The translations under genes and the position numbers were made by a program. Source: Pseudopedobacter beijingensis (GTDB lineage: Bacteria; Bacteroidota; Bacteroidia; Sphingobacteriales; Sphingobacteriaceae). Taken from it: a stretch of DNA of 64,000 nt. The notes beneath the pieces are model-generated. The model was given only the letters and a program-made list of their open reading frames with translations, was not told the origin of the DNA and did not search any database. Below, one piece after another: positions 18,451-27,714 of this stretch. The stretch covers positions 178,181-242,180 of the forward strand of contig NZ_JBHUDG010000020.1 in NCBI RefSeq assembly GCF_042678145.1. The letters run 5' to 3'. Each line of letters opens with the position of its first letter. Position 1 is the first letter of the stretch.

Positions 18451-19398
18451 TCAATCTTTATAAGTTTTTACAGTCAGGTCACTTATCCCTGATTTTAAAA
18501 CAATATTTACAAATTTCTGAGCTGTTTTATAGTTTTTTGATTGGTAAACCCCTTTTTCTATCTCGATAAAATCGTCGAAACTTTTTGATGATAATCCAGA
18601 TTTATTGACAATTCTGCATCCCGAATTTTCGGGCACCTTAATCTCTACAGAAGAAACTCCTGTTTCGGCCTTTATATTCACCATACGAGAACGCTCACCA
18701 ACCTTAACCTTTATATCCGCCGCTCCACCTGACAAGGTTAGGTTTTCTATTTTAAAGGCTTTCAAATCAAAATCTACATCTGCTGCTCCTAGCTTCAGAT
18801 GAATATCCCACACAGGATTAGGATTAAGCTTAATATCTGTTTTATGAAACCTATCACCTGGCATCAGCATTTTTTTGCCCTCCTGACTGATCATAGTTAG
18901 GTTTACAATAGAGTCTGTATCTACCCGCTTTAATAAATTGCTGACACTTTGGCCTTTTACTAAAGCTTCCATCAGAATAGCAGTAGTATCTTCCAGTTTA
19001 AAGTCACCTGCGCCACCTTTGACGGATAATATAGCCTTTTTATTCTCGGGCGTATATTCTTCTTTATAAACCTTGTTTGTACCGCTTTCCCAATCATCAG
19101 AATCTGATAATGCGGGAGCAGACTCCTCATAAGCCCATCTGCCTTCCTTTTTAATCTCTTTAATCCCAAAGACAGTCATAAAAACCAGTCCTATCAAAGT
19201 CACTATTCCGGTTAGCAAACCTGCATTTCTATTATCATTTCTGGCAACTAATATATTCGCTCCCCAAATAATCAGAAGAATTGGCCATAATTTCCATACC
19301 ACATGCCAGCTAAAACTGATCACTCCAAAGTTTTCTAATAAAACAATACTGCCTATATAAACCAATATTAACCCCCAAAATATTCTTCCAGTTCTCAT
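18451..19398 (-). CDS. LiaF/LiaI-like membrane protein
   Basis: This 315-aa protein begins with a compact hydrophobic bundle (about residues 5-80) of the LiaI/LiaF transmembrane type (RIFWGLILVYIGSIVLLENF, then KLWPILLIIWGANIL). A C-terminal beta-rich domain of the cell-wall-active-antibiotics-response kind follows (repeated GGAGDFKLED, LGAADVDFDL, GGAADIKVKV turns). In Firmicutes LiaF controls the LiaSR envelope-stress system; no LiaRS pair is present, so only envelope-stress sensing or polymeric membrane assembly is inferred. It is 11 bases after the PspC gene and clearly co-transcribed. Confidence 0.85.
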   Translation of the reverse strand: MRTGRIFWGLILVYIGSIVLLENFGVISFSWHVVWKLWPILLIIWGANILVARNDNRNAGLLTGIVTLIGLVFMTVFGIKEIKKEGRWAYEESAPALSDSDDWESGTNKVYKEEYTPENKKAILSVKGGAGDFKLEDTTAILMEALVKGQSVSNLLKRVDTDSIVNLTMISQEGKKMLMPGDRFHKTDIKLNPNPVWDIHLKLGAADVDFDLKAFKIENLTLSGGAADIKVKVGERSRMVNIKAETGVSSVEIKVPENSGCRIVNKSGLSSKSFDDFIEIEKGVYQSKNYKTAQKFVNIVLKSGISDLTVKTYKD

Positions 19399-19409
19399 AT
19401 CCTTAATTT

Positions 19410-19952
19410 TTATTGATTTGTAGTATCTTCTTTATCATCATTCTTCAACTCCTCTTCAGGCTTCTCGTTTTGGTTGGCTTCTTCCTCCTTATCGTCTTTT
19501 CCGTTATTTTCTTTCTTCACACTATTATAAATCACAAATAAACCTATACCAATAATAAACAAAGGCCACAATTTAGATAAAGAAAACCAGTAGGGTATCA
19601 AATCAAACTCATACAGCAAAAAGTAGCTCCCTAAGGCTATTAAAATAGTACCGCCTATAAACGATCCTTTAAAACCGGCCTCGGTATTTTTACGGGTACC
19701 CCAATCATCAAAGTTTGTTTTTTCATCAAATGCAAAGGGTTCATCATCTTTAAAAGAAAAAACAGGTGTTCTTTTTTCGGGAATGGCAATCCATAAAATA
19801 ATATATATCCACAAACCCGTTCCTCCGGCTAAAGTAGCCAACACAAACGCTATCCTTACCCAAATAACATCTAACTGAAAATAATCGGCAAGCCCTGATG
19901 AAACACCCGCAACAACCTTATTTCTTGTGTTTCTTATTAATTTCTTTGTCAT
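19410..19952 (-). CDS. PspC domain protein
   Basis: The first 65 residues are a PspC domain: a basic start (KKLIRNTRNKVVAGVSSGL), ADYFQLDVIWVRIAFVLATL, and a second membrane segment (GLWIYIILWIAIP). After a linker come two more hydrophobic segments of the LiaI type (about residues 95-145). The tail is highly charged, rich in E, K, N and D. PspC proteins report envelope stress. It is the first gene of a two-gene operon with the LiaF-like protein, a common pairing in Bacteroidota. Confidence 0.88.
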   Translation of the reverse strand: MTKKLIRNTRNKVVAGVSSGLADYFQLDVIWVRIAFVLATLAGGTGLWIYIILWIAIPEKRTPVFSFKDDEPFAFDEKTNFDDWGTRKNTEAGFKGSFIGGTILIALGSYFLLYEFDLIPYWFSLSKLWPLFIIGIGLFVIYNSVKKENNGKDDKEEEANQNEKPEEELKNDDKEDTTNQ

Positions 19953-20039
19953 ATCTTCTTTTTTACGATATCAAGAGACTTTTAAAAATTTATTAACATG
20001 CATTGTCTTTGATATTTCTGTATACTTTCTCTCGCCCAT

Positions 20040-20741
20040 CTAAATCTGTCCATGCAAAGGTTTTATGGTTATTTCATCTACATTAGCTCCTTTGCTAAGA
20101 CTTAAAACAGTATGTACTACCTCTGCAACATCTTCTTCTCTAACAAATTCATCGGCAGGTATTTGTACACCATCCCAGGAACTTGTTAACGTAGACCCTG
20201 GTAAAATTGCCGTAACTTTTACATCATAAGTTTTAAGCTCTTCTCTCATGATATTATTTAGACTCAGCAATGCTGCCTTTGTTACACAATAAGATCCGGC
20301 ATTTACAATAGCCTCCTTACTGGCCACAGAACATATATTTATAATGCTTCCCTGTTTCATTGTACGCATTTTTTGCCCCAATCGCTTATACAAATAGTAG
20401 GGTGCAAATAAGTTCACATCCATCTGCATTTTCAGGTAATCCTCCTCTTCATCTAAAATGTTAATCGGTTTAAAGAGGCCAACATTATTGATTAAGGTAT
20501 CTATAAATCCCAGATTTTGCTCAGCATTATCTGCAAAAAGCATCAATTCTTCTTTTTTTGAACAATCTACCACTGCTATAAAAACTTTTATTGCCGGATT
20601 ATTCGCTTCCAATTCCTGTTTAAGTGCTGAAAGCTCATCATAATTTCTTGCGCACAAAGCTAAATTAGCGCTGTTTTCAGCCATTTTTCGGGCAATCGCC
20701 CTACCCATACCCCTACTTGCTCCCGTTATTAGTATATTCAT
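20040..20741 (-). CDS. Short-chain dehydrogenase/reductase
   Basis: This 233-aa protein is a classical SDR with a Rossmann fold. The cofactor motif is TGASRGMG, then NNVG, the catalytic Ser in NICSVAS, and the active-site YCVTK (YxxxK). Such enzymes use NAD(P)H to interconvert carbonyls and alcohols; the substrate cannot be told. It resembles the SDRs often named sepiapterin-reductase-like in Bacteroidota. The start is taken as ATG 20741; a GTG codon sits directly before it (20744). It is divergent from the mlaE gene, 81 bases away. Confidence 0.88.
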   Translation of the reverse strand: MNILITGASRGMGRAIARKMAENSANLALCARNYDELSALKQELEANNPAIKVFIAVVDCSKKEELMLFADNAEQNLGFIDTLINNVGLFKPINILDEEEDYLKMQMDVNLFAPYYLYKRLGQKMRTMKQGSIINICSVASKEAIVNAGSYCVTKAALLSLNNIMREELKTYDVKVTAILPGSTLTSSWDGVQIPADEFVREEDVAEVVHTVLSLSKGANVDEITIKPLHGQI

Positions 20742-20822
20742 CACAAAATTTTATTCGAATATGTTAATTTAGGTTTAATTATTGCATGAATAAAAAAGCT
20801 TATTTTTACAAAAATATTTAGC

Positions 20823-21557
20823 ATGTTTTTTAGCTACTTCGGAAAGTACATCTTACTCTTAAAATCGGTTTTCAGAAAACCAGAAAAACTTTCAATATAC
20901 TGGAAAGAAATCGTCAAAGAGATGGTTTATATTGGTGTGGGCTCGCTGGCTCTGATTTCTATAATATCTGTATTTGTGGGTGCGGTAATGACCCTACAAA
21001 TTGCTTTCCAATTGGTAAGCGAACTAATACCTAAATCTATTGTAGGTGCTGTAAACCGGGATTCGGCTATTTTAGAATTAAGCCCTACTATCTGTGCTTT
21101 AGTTCTGGCTGGTAGAATTGGTTCTTCTATTTCCTCTGAAATTGGCACCATGCGGGTCACCGAACAGATAGATGCCCTGGAAATTATGGGTATTAATGCG
21201 CCTGGATACCTTATACTCCCAAAAATTCTGGCAGGTATTACCATGATTCCTTTATTGGTCTTTATTTCTATTTTTCTTGCTCTTGGAGGAGGATATGTTG
21301 GTGGTGTAGCTTCGGGGGTGGTTAGTGCCTCAGAATATATTGAAGGTATTACCGAAGGTTTTATTCCTTACACCATGGCTGTTGCCTTTGTAAAAGCCTT
21401 TGTTTTTGGCTTTATTATTACTTCTGTAGCGTCTTACCAAGGCTTTTATGTTAATGGAGGGGCTTTAGAAGTGGGCAAAGCAGGAACAAAAACCGTAGTA
21501 GTAAGTTGTATTGCTATTCTTGCCGCAGATTATGTTATAACCGAGTTGATGCTATGA
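20823..21557 (+). CDS. mlaE: MlaE-family ABC transporter permease
   Basis: This 244-aa inner-membrane protein is a MlaE/YrbE permease. Family features are the long N-terminal amphipathic helix, MTLQIAFQLV, the conserved ELSPTICALVLAGRIGSSISSE-like segment, and EIGTMRVTEQIDALEIMG. Such permeases work with an ATPase and an MCE (MlaD) protein to move phospholipid between the outer and inner membrane. The ATPase gene overlaps it by 4 bases (ATGA), so translation is coupled. No mlaD follows here. Confidence 0.93.
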   Translation: MFFSYFGKYILLLKSVFRKPEKLSIYWKEIVKEMVYIGVGSLALISIISVFVGAVMTLQIAFQLVSELIPKSIVGAVNRDSAILELSPTICALVLAGRIGSSISSEIGTMRVTEQIDALEIMGINAPGYLILPKILAGITMIPLLVFISIFLALGGGYVGGVASGVVSASEYIEGITEGFIPYTMAVAFVKAFVFGFIITSVASYQGFYVNGGALEVGKAGTKTVVVSCIAILAADYVITELML

Positions 21558-22300
21558 TTGAAGTAATTGATATACAGAAATCTTTTGGGGATAACCATGT
21601 CCTTAAAGGAATTACTGCTGAATTTGAACCTGGAGTAACCAATCTGATTATAGGTGGATCGGGCTCTGGAAAAACCACGCTCCTAAAATGTATGGTAGGC
21701 CTGCATCAACCTAATGAGGGACGAGTTTTATATGATGATCGGAATTTTACGGAAATGAATATGGAGGAACGTATTCCTATCAGACAGGAAATAGGGATGC
21801 TGTTTCAAAACTCTGCTCTTTTTGACTCTATGACGGTTGAACAAAACCTGATGTTCCCTTTAGATATGTTTACGAACAAAAAAAGAGGGGAAAAAAAAGA
21901 CAGAGCATCAGAAGTATTAGAACGTGTTGATCTGGCTGGAAAAAATAAACTTTATCCTTCGGAGCTTTCCGGAGGTATGAAAAAAAGGGTAGGAATAGCC
22001 AGAGCTATTGTAATGAATCCTAAATATTTGTTTTGTGACGAACCTAACTCAGGCTTAGATCCCCGAACTTCGCTGCTTATTGATGAACTTATTCAGGAAA
22101 TTACTGAGGAATACAAAATCACTACAATTATTGTTACCCATGATATGAATTCTGTAATGGGTATTGGTGAAAAGATTCTGTTTCTGCACAAAGGGGAAAA
22201 ATGGTGGGAAGGCTCTAATCAGGAAATTACGAAAACAGACAATCAGGAGTTAAACGATTTTGTATTTGCATCTCCGTTAATGGAAAAGCTATTAAGATAA
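21554..22300 (+). CDS. mlaF: MlaF-family ABC transporter ATPase
   Basis: This 248-aa protein is the ATPase partner of the MlaE permease. It has Walker A (GGSGSGKTT), Q-loop (MLFQNSALFDS), the ABC signature (LSGGMKKRVGIARAI), Walker B (YLFCDEPNSGLDP) and the H-loop (THDM). I use ATG 21554, which overlaps the permease stop in ATGA; the frame is open farther upstream but those codons lie inside mlaE. The complex would move phospholipids for outer-membrane lipid asymmetry, with an MCE protein encoded elsewhere. Confidence 0.94.
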   Translation: MIEVIDIQKSFGDNHVLKGITAEFEPGVTNLIIGGSGSGKTTLLKCMVGLHQPNEGRVLYDDRNFTEMNMEERIPIRQEIGMLFQNSALFDSMTVEQNLMFPLDMFTNKKRGEKKDRASEVLERVDLAGKNKLYPSELSGGMKKRVGIARAIVMNPKYLFCDEPNSGLDPRTSLLIDELIQEITEEYKITTIIVTHDMNSVMGIGEKILFLHKGEKWWEGSNQEITKTDNQELNDFVFASPLMEKLLR

Positions 22301-22443
22301 GTTTTTTATATTTACAGCAGCCTTTGTGCACCTTTACGGTTACACTTTGACTACTAAATATCAACATCTTAACTCGTTATACATCCATTAAAAACAATAA
22401 ATATAGGGTTAATGACTCTAACAAAAACTCTATTTTTTTGTAT

Positions 22444-22451
22444 TATCTTTG
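22444..22451 (+). promoter_or_regulatory. -7 element upstream of the methyltransferase gene
   Basis: TATCTTTG fits the Bacteroidota -7 consensus TAnnTTTG and lies 31 bases before ATG 22483. No good TTTG is seen 17-23 bases upstream, so the assignment rests on the -7 alone. Confidence 0.4.
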
Positions 22452-22482
22452 CGCACTTTTATATTAAATAAGTAAAACATAC

Positions 22483-23376
22483 ATGCATCAGCCGAATATC
22501 CAAGCTTTAACGCCTGAAAACTGGAAAGACTACGAACTTATAGATTGTGGCGATTTTGAAAAATTGGAAAGGTTTGGTAATCTTATCCTGATCAGACCGG
22601 AGCCTCAGGCAGTATGGTCAAAAAAGCTATCGGAAAACGAATGGCAAAAACTTCACCATATCCGTTTCAAAGGTCGTTCGGCAACTTCCGGAGATTGGAT
22701 AAAAAAGTCATCTAATATACCCGATAGATGGCATATTGTTTATAAAAACAAAGAATCCGAAATTAAATTCAGACTGGGCTTAACCTCATTTAAACATGTA
22801 GGTATTTTCCCTGAACAGGCTGTTAATTGGGATTATATATCTTCTACTATTAAAAAATTTAAAACTCCTGAACCCAAAGTGCTCAATTTATTTGCTTATA
22901 CGGGTGGTGCTTCTTTAATTGCCAAAGCGGCAGGAGCCGATACTACTCACGTTGACTCTATTAAACAAGTGGTTACCTGGGCTAACGAAAACCAGGAAAT
23001 ATCGGGTCTGGAAAATATCAGATGGGTTGTTGAAGATGCGCTAAAGTTTGTACAACGCGAGCTCAAAAGAGGAAAAAAATATAATGGAATTATATTAGAT
23101 CCTCCGGCATACGGACATGGCCCTAAAGGTGAAAAATGGAAGCTGGAAGACCACATTAAAGAAATGATGACTGATGTAGTTAAACTACTGGATCCTGAAG
23201 AACATTTTCTTATTCTGAATACTTATTCTTTAGGTTTCTCTTCTGTGATTGTAGAAAACCTGATTAAAGGAGCCAAGCCCGATGTAAAAAACCTGGAAAT
23301 AGGCGAGCTTTATCTGAATGCTACATCTGGAATAAACCTTCCATTAGGGGTTTTCGGAAAATTCAGATCGGTATAG
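22483..23376 (+). CDS. RlmI-like class I SAM-dependent methyltransferase
   Basis: This 297-aa protein has a C-terminal Rossmann methyltransferase domain of the RlmI/RlmK (23S rRNA cytosine C5) kind. The SAM-binding strand is LNLFAYTGGASL, the acidic ribose contact is THVDSIK, and the catalytic-type motif is ILDPPAYGHGPKG. An N-terminal domain (about residues 1-110) precedes it, without a clear PUA fold. RNA substrate is inferred from the family. It stands alone between two unrelated genes on the same strand. Confidence 0.85.
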   Translation: MHQPNIQALTPENWKDYELIDCGDFEKLERFGNLILIRPEPQAVWSKKLSENEWQKLHHIRFKGRSATSGDWIKKSSNIPDRWHIVYKNKESEIKFRLGLTSFKHVGIFPEQAVNWDYISSTIKKFKTPEPKVLNLFAYTGGASLIAKAAGADTTHVDSIKQVVTWANENQEISGLENIRWVVEDALKFVQRELKRGKKYNGIILDPPAYGHGPKGEKWKLEDHIKEMMTDVVKLLDPEEHFLILNTYSLGFSSVIVENLIKGAKPDVKNLEIGELYLNATSGINLPLGVFGKFRSV

Positions 23377-23443
23377 TATATATAAATATGTATTCTTATT
23401 TTTTCTATCTAAATTAACACAACTATCTTTTAATATTTAAAAT

Positions 23444-24520
23444 ATGATTGCTAAAAATCAATTATTAACTTCTTTTTGCTCTCTTGCAATAAGTGCTATA
23501 CTACTATCCTGCAATGGTGTTGAAAGCAAAACAAAACAGGCAGGCAGCGTATCTTCTAAAGATTCGGTAGCTACAGGAGCTAACAAAACTGAAGACGAAG
23601 GCACCATACCTGCTGCAACTGCGAACACTTATGCTCCAGTAGATTCAATTAAATATTGGGAGGCAGTTAAAAACCTGGCAAATGGCGACACTACTGGTCT
23701 TTGGCCGGTTATTAAACAACCTGTGCCTGCACCCGGAGCAATCTTACCTTTTAAACGAGTGGTAGTTTATTATGGTAACCTATATTCTAAAAAAATGGGT
23801 GCTTTAGGTGAATATGAACCTAAAGAAATGTGGAGAAGATTAAATCAGGAGGTTAAAGCATGGGAAAAGGCAGACCCTTCTACTCCTGTACAAGCTGGTG
23901 TTCACTATATTGCGGTTGTTGCCCAAGGTGATGGTGGAAAAGACGGAAAATATCGTTTTAGAATGCCTGACAAACAAATCGATTCGGCGTTAAATATTGC
24001 TAAAATGCACAATGGTATTGTGTTTTTAGATATACAGGTAGCTTTAAGTACTATCCAACAAGAACTGCCTTTATTGGAAAAATACTTAAAAATGCCAAAT
24101 GTTCATTTAGGGATTGATCCTGAGTTCTCTATGAAAACAGGACATAAACCGGGAACAAAAATTGGAACTTACGATGCGGAAGATATTAATTACTGTACCA
24201 AATTTTTACAAAAATTGGTTAAAGAGAACAATCTTCCGGCTAAAATATTTGTCATACACCGATTTACAAAAGGCATGGTTACCAATTATAAAAACATAAA
24301 ACTGGTACCGGAAGTACAAATAGTAATGCATATGGACGGATGGGGTGAGCCTGAATTGAAAAAGGGTACCTACCGTCACTGGATAAGAGAACAGCCTGTT
24401 CAGTTTACCGGATTCAAGCTTTTCTACAAAAACGATTTAAAGAAAGCTCCTAACAGATTGATGACCCCTACAGAGCTGATGAAGTTGTCGCCAAAACCGA
24501 TTTATATTCAATATCAGTAA
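23444..24520 (+). CDS. Conserved lipoprotein of unknown function
   Basis: This 358-aa protein has a signal peptide with lipobox LLSC, so lipidation at about Cys23 is likely. A low-complexity stretch rich in S, T, A and K (about residues 25-65) acts as a linker. The remaining 280 residues form one globular domain with alternating strands and helices, reminiscent of a TIM-barrel or glycosidase-like fold (VVVYYGNLYSKKMG, GIVFLDIQVAL, LGIDPEFSM, VIHRFTKGM, IVMHMDGWG). Acidic residues at strand ends (LGIDPEF, MHMDG) are candidate active-site positions. I do not recognise a characterised family. A strong terminator follows. Confidence 0.75.
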   Translation: MIAKNQLLTSFCSLAISAILLSCNGVESKTKQAGSVSSKDSVATGANKTEDEGTIPAATANTYAPVDSIKYWEAVKNLANGDTTGLWPVIKQPVPAPGAILPFKRVVVYYGNLYSKKMGALGEYEPKEMWRRLNQEVKAWEKADPSTPVQAGVHYIAVVAQGDGGKDGKYRFRMPDKQIDSALNIAKMHNGIVFLDIQVALSTIQQELPLLEKYLKMPNVHLGIDPEFSMKTGHKPGTKIGTYDAEDINYCTKFLQKLVKENNLPAKIFVIHRFTKGMVTNYKNIKLVPEVQIVMHMDGWGEPELKKGTYRHWIREQPVQFTGFKLFYKNDLKKAPNRLMTPTELMKLSPKPIYIQYQ

Positions 24521-24548
24521 TGCATAAAAAATAAATAATTGAGGCTAA

Positions 24549-24588
24549 AAAACAGGCGGTGATTAAAAATCATCGCCTGTTTTATTTT
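24549..24588 (+). terminator. Intrinsic terminator after the lipoprotein gene
   Basis: AACAGGCGGTGAT (24551-24563) pairs with ATCATCGCCTGTT (24569-24581), with one G-T pair, around a 5-base loop. A T-rich run (TTTTATTTT) follows. It ends the gene at 23444-24520. Confidence 0.85.
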
Positions 24589-24662
24589 CAATAATTCGCT
24601 TAGTCTATATAAACCAATCAGATTATATTGCTTTAACCGTTAAACTTAACCTACAGATTTTA

Positions 24663-24670
24663 TACCTTTG
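24663..24670 (+). promoter_or_regulatory. -7 element directly before the glycosylase start
   Basis: TACCTTTG matches TAnnTTTG exactly and ends 5 bases before ATG 24676. Transcription would begin at or within a base or two of the start codon, so the mRNA may be leaderless. No clear -33 element. Confidence 0.45.
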
Positions 24671-24675
24671 CTATC

Positions 24676-25362
24676 ATGAGTTTTGCCGATAAGATTATTG
24701 AATTTAACCGCAGCTTAGATTATACAGGAAAACTACCAGACAATTTCCGTGTGCTTAACCCTTATACGGACAACCCGGAAACCATGCAGGTTATGCAGCA
24801 ATTCTATCACAAATATTATAACGATTCCCGGCAACGGAAGTTTATTATTGGTATTAATCCCAGCAGAAATGGAGCAGGGGTAACAGGCGTTCCGTTTACT
24901 GATACTAAACGATTAAGAGATGTTTGTAGTATTACCATGACATCAGCTCATACGCATGAAATTTCTTCGGTTTTCATGTATGATATGATAAATGCTTACG
25001 GAAGTGCAGAAAGTTTCTACAAACAATTCTATATCAACTCTCCCTTTCCTTTAGCCATTATACGTAAAGTAAAGGATGGCAATTGGCTGAATGCGAATTA
25101 CTATGATGACAGACATTTGTTTGCTATGGTTAAAGATTTCATGATCCAATCTTTAAAAAACCACATTAAACTGGGGTTAGATACTTCTGAAGTTTATGTA
25201 TTGGGCAAGAAAAATGCTGATTTTATTGACAAACTCAATAAATCTGAGAAGCTTTTTGAGCGGATGGTGATATTAGAGCATCCACGCTATATCCAGCAAT
25301 ACAAATCGAGGGATAAACAATTTTATATTGATAAATATTTACAGGCTTTCTACGCAGAATAA
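24676..25362 (+). CDS. SMUG2-type uracil-DNA glycosylase family protein
   Basis: This 228-aa protein resembles the SMUG2 branch of the uracil-DNA glycosylase superfamily, described from Pedobacter heparinus. Motif 1 is GINPSRNGAGVTGVPF, where family members activate water and hold the base. The counterpart of motif 2 is LEHPRYIQQY near the C-terminus. The central part (VFMYDMINAYG) is the typical hydrophobic core. Enzymes of this family remove deaminated bases such as uracil or xanthine from DNA to start base excision repair. The exact base specificity here is inferred only. Confidence 0.78.
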   Translation: MSFADKIIEFNRSLDYTGKLPDNFRVLNPYTDNPETMQVMQQFYHKYYNDSRQRKFIIGINPSRNGAGVTGVPFTDTKRLRDVCSITMTSAHTHEISSVFMYDMINAYGSAESFYKQFYINSPFPLAIIRKVKDGNWLNANYYDDRHLFAMVKDFMIQSLKNHIKLGLDTSEVYVLGKKNADFIDKLNKSEKLFERMVILEHPRYIQQYKSRDKQFYIDKYLQAFYAE

Positions 25363-25431
25363 GGCTACCCTTCAACCATTTCTACTCATTTCATTCCCCT
25401 TACCAGTAATCAGGCAAGATTTACTAAACTT

Positions 25432-27714
25432 TTAAAACGGATAACCTATAGCCAGGTTAAATATTAAATTATCTCTTCTCCATTGTTTATTTCCCAAGTC
25501 AATTTGATCAAAAGTCCAGCGTTCTCCTTTGGGTAAATATGGTTTTCTTATTGGCATGGCTAAATCTCCTCTTAAAATAAGGAAAGACAAATCAAAACGA
25601 ATACCTGCACCTACACCTACAGCCAGCTGATCCATAAAATCTTTTGTAAATTCTGCTCCTGGTCTGTCACTATTGCGGTTCATTAACCAAACGTTACCAG
25701 CATCAGCAAATAAGGCTCCTTCTACAATAGAAAATAGTTTGGCTCTATATTCTGTATTTAATTCCAGTTTGATATCTCCTGAATAATCCGGCACAAATGA
25801 ATGGGCAGTATTGGGATCCATATAACTCCCTGGGCCTATAGATCTTGCTCTAAATGCCCTGATACTATTTGTTCCACCAGAGAAAAACTGTTTTATATAG
25901 GGTATTTCTCTAGAGTTTCCATAAGGTAATCCCACGCCTACAAAAACACGATTTGCCCATTTATTTTTTGCCCCTACCTTAATATAATACCTGAAATCGT
26001 GTTCCATTTTGGCATACTGACTATAAGGAACTCCAAATATTTTTGCAGTATCTTTTTTGGACATAAATAGTCCGGTTATAGTTGCTGATAAATCTATCCC
26101 TCCCCGATAATAAAAAGTATTGGGTTTATTGGCTAAAGTTGTATTGGTATAGGTGAAGAAATAGGTAGGACCAAAAATCAACTGTTTTTCTATAATACGC
26201 CCTAAAGACGGCATGGAATCTACTTTATTTAAATATTCTTGAGTAACATTATTGGAATTCACATAGGTTACATCTAATACTTTAAACTCATGTTCTTTAA
26301 ACACATTTTCTTTCCAAACGTATCCAAACGATCCTTTGAAAGTTCTTAAAGTATACAATTTTAATCTCCTCTGGTGCTCGTATCCTAAATTGATTTGCGT
26401 TTTGGGAATAAAAGCTCCCGATGTATTTACATTAAATGGTGCAATAAACCGTGGAAAGACCAACGTTGCATCTGCTCCATATCTATATATATTATAACCC
26501 TTATTTTGTCCGCCAATTTGAACTTCAAAACCTCCGAAAGCACTTATAGTTAATTGTTCTGCTCCACGTAGCGTATTTCTGTTTAACCAATTTAGGCTAA
26601 GCTCTGTTCCCCTGTAGTTTGCAGAATTGGTTTTTCCTAAAAGTTCTAAACGGACAGATTTTTTTCTATTGGGGGTTAGGAAATAATAAACATCCAGCTT
26701 ATTAGATAAAGAGTCTGTTTCTTTAAATTGGTTTTTCACAAACTTAAAGGTACCTAAGCTCACCAACCGGTTTAAAGACAGATTATGATCGGTTCGGTTA
26801 TACTTATCACCAGGTTCAAAAAACATAGTACGATCAAATACCTGCGGTTTTATAGTATTCTTTCTATCAATTACCTTAAAGCCTTTGTATTGCGTAACAT
26901 ATTTATTATTATTCCTGATGACAGAAGATCCGTTAATAGAATAATCCGGATAGATATAAATATCATTGATAAAATATTCGCCTTTTGACTTCGCTGGTGT
27001 TTGTTTTTTAACTTCTAAAAGTATATCTACTTCTTGTTTCCCTATGGTACTATCTACTTTGGCTATTACATAATCTGGCGCAAAGTAATAAAACCCTCGT
27101 TCTTTGAGTTTTGAGTCTATTCTTTCTCTTTCCGATTTTATCACATCCAAATCATAAGGTCTCCCGGCTTTCAATAATGTTTGGGCCTGGTCTGCCCTAA
27201 TAGCTTTAGCCAATTCGGTAGTATCCTCAGGGAACACTACTTTTCTTATTTTATACTGTACCCCGGGTTGTACTAAATAATGGGCAGTTACTTTTTTATT
27301 TTTACTGGTGGTATCGCCTTCGCTATGCGCTCTAAAATAGCCCAGATTTTCTACTCTGTTTTGTAAAACATCTACATTATATTGCACATCAAGTTTACTG
27401 GCATAAACCGGAGGTTCTCCTAATTTATTTTTTATCCAATAACGGATACCTTTTTCTTTTTTAGTTTCGCCTGCAATATTATAGAAGAATAGTTTGGGTC
27501 TCAACCCAAAAAAAGAAGAGTTGGGTTTAGGTCTGATTAATGTCTGTAAGTTTTCCTGTAAAGCTTTTTTTTCTTTTTTACGCAGACTATCTCCCTTTAC
27601 TTTTACCTCTCCCCCTATATAAAGTTTTTCTCCTTCCGGAAGGTATTTAATATTACTACATGAGGACAACATGATGATTAACCACAAAAAGCTACTTATT
27701 TTTATCTTTCCCAT
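25432..27714 (-). CDS. tamL: TamL, lipoprotein BamA/TamA-like outer-membrane protein
   Basis: This is an Omp85-family protein of about 760 residues. I place the start at ATG 27714, where a lipoprotein signal with lipobox MLSSC begins. A frame of 60 more codons is open upstream to 27894 but would bury the lipobox. POTRA-like repeats fill about residues 30-330 (for example VQYNVDVLQNRVENLGYF). They are followed by a C-terminal 16-strand beta-barrel with the Omp85 motif FFSGGTNSIRAF and the terminal IGYPF. TamL is the lipidated Bacteroidota relative of TamA. It lies 3' of tamB, with which it inserts outer-membrane proteins or moves lipids. Confidence 0.93.
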   Translation of the reverse strand: MGKIKISSFLWLIIMLSSCSNIKYLPEGEKLYIGGEVKVKGDSLRKKEKKALQENLQTLIRPKPNSSFFGLRPKLFFYNIAGETKKEKGIRYWIKNKLGEPPVYASKLDVQYNVDVLQNRVENLGYFRAHSEGDTTSKNKKVTAHYLVQPGVQYKIRKVVFPEDTTELAKAIRADQAQTLLKAGRPYDLDVIKSERERIDSKLKERGFYYFAPDYVIAKVDSTIGKQEVDILLEVKKQTPAKSKGEYFINDIYIYPDYSINGSSVIRNNNKYVTQYKGFKVIDRKNTIKPQVFDRTMFFEPGDKYNRTDHNLSLNRLVSLGTFKFVKNQFKETDSLSNKLDVYYFLTPNRKKSVRLELLGKTNSANYRGTELSLNWLNRNTLRGAEQLTISAFGGFEVQIGGQNKGYNIYRYGADATLVFPRFIAPFNVNTSGAFIPKTQINLGYEHQRRLKLYTLRTFKGSFGYVWKENVFKEHEFKVLDVTYVNSNNVTQEYLNKVDSMPSLGRIIEKQLIFGPTYFFTYTNTTLANKPNTFYYRGGIDLSATITGLFMSKKDTAKIFGVPYSQYAKMEHDFRYYIKVGAKNKWANRVFVGVGLPYGNSREIPYIKQFFSGGTNSIRAFRARSIGPGSYMDPNTAHSFVPDYSGDIKLELNTEYRAKLFSIVEGALFADAGNVWLMNRNSDRPGAEFTKDFMDQLAVGVGAGIRFDLSFLILRGDLAMPIRKPYLPKGERWTFDQIDLGNKQWRRDNLIFNLAIGYPF

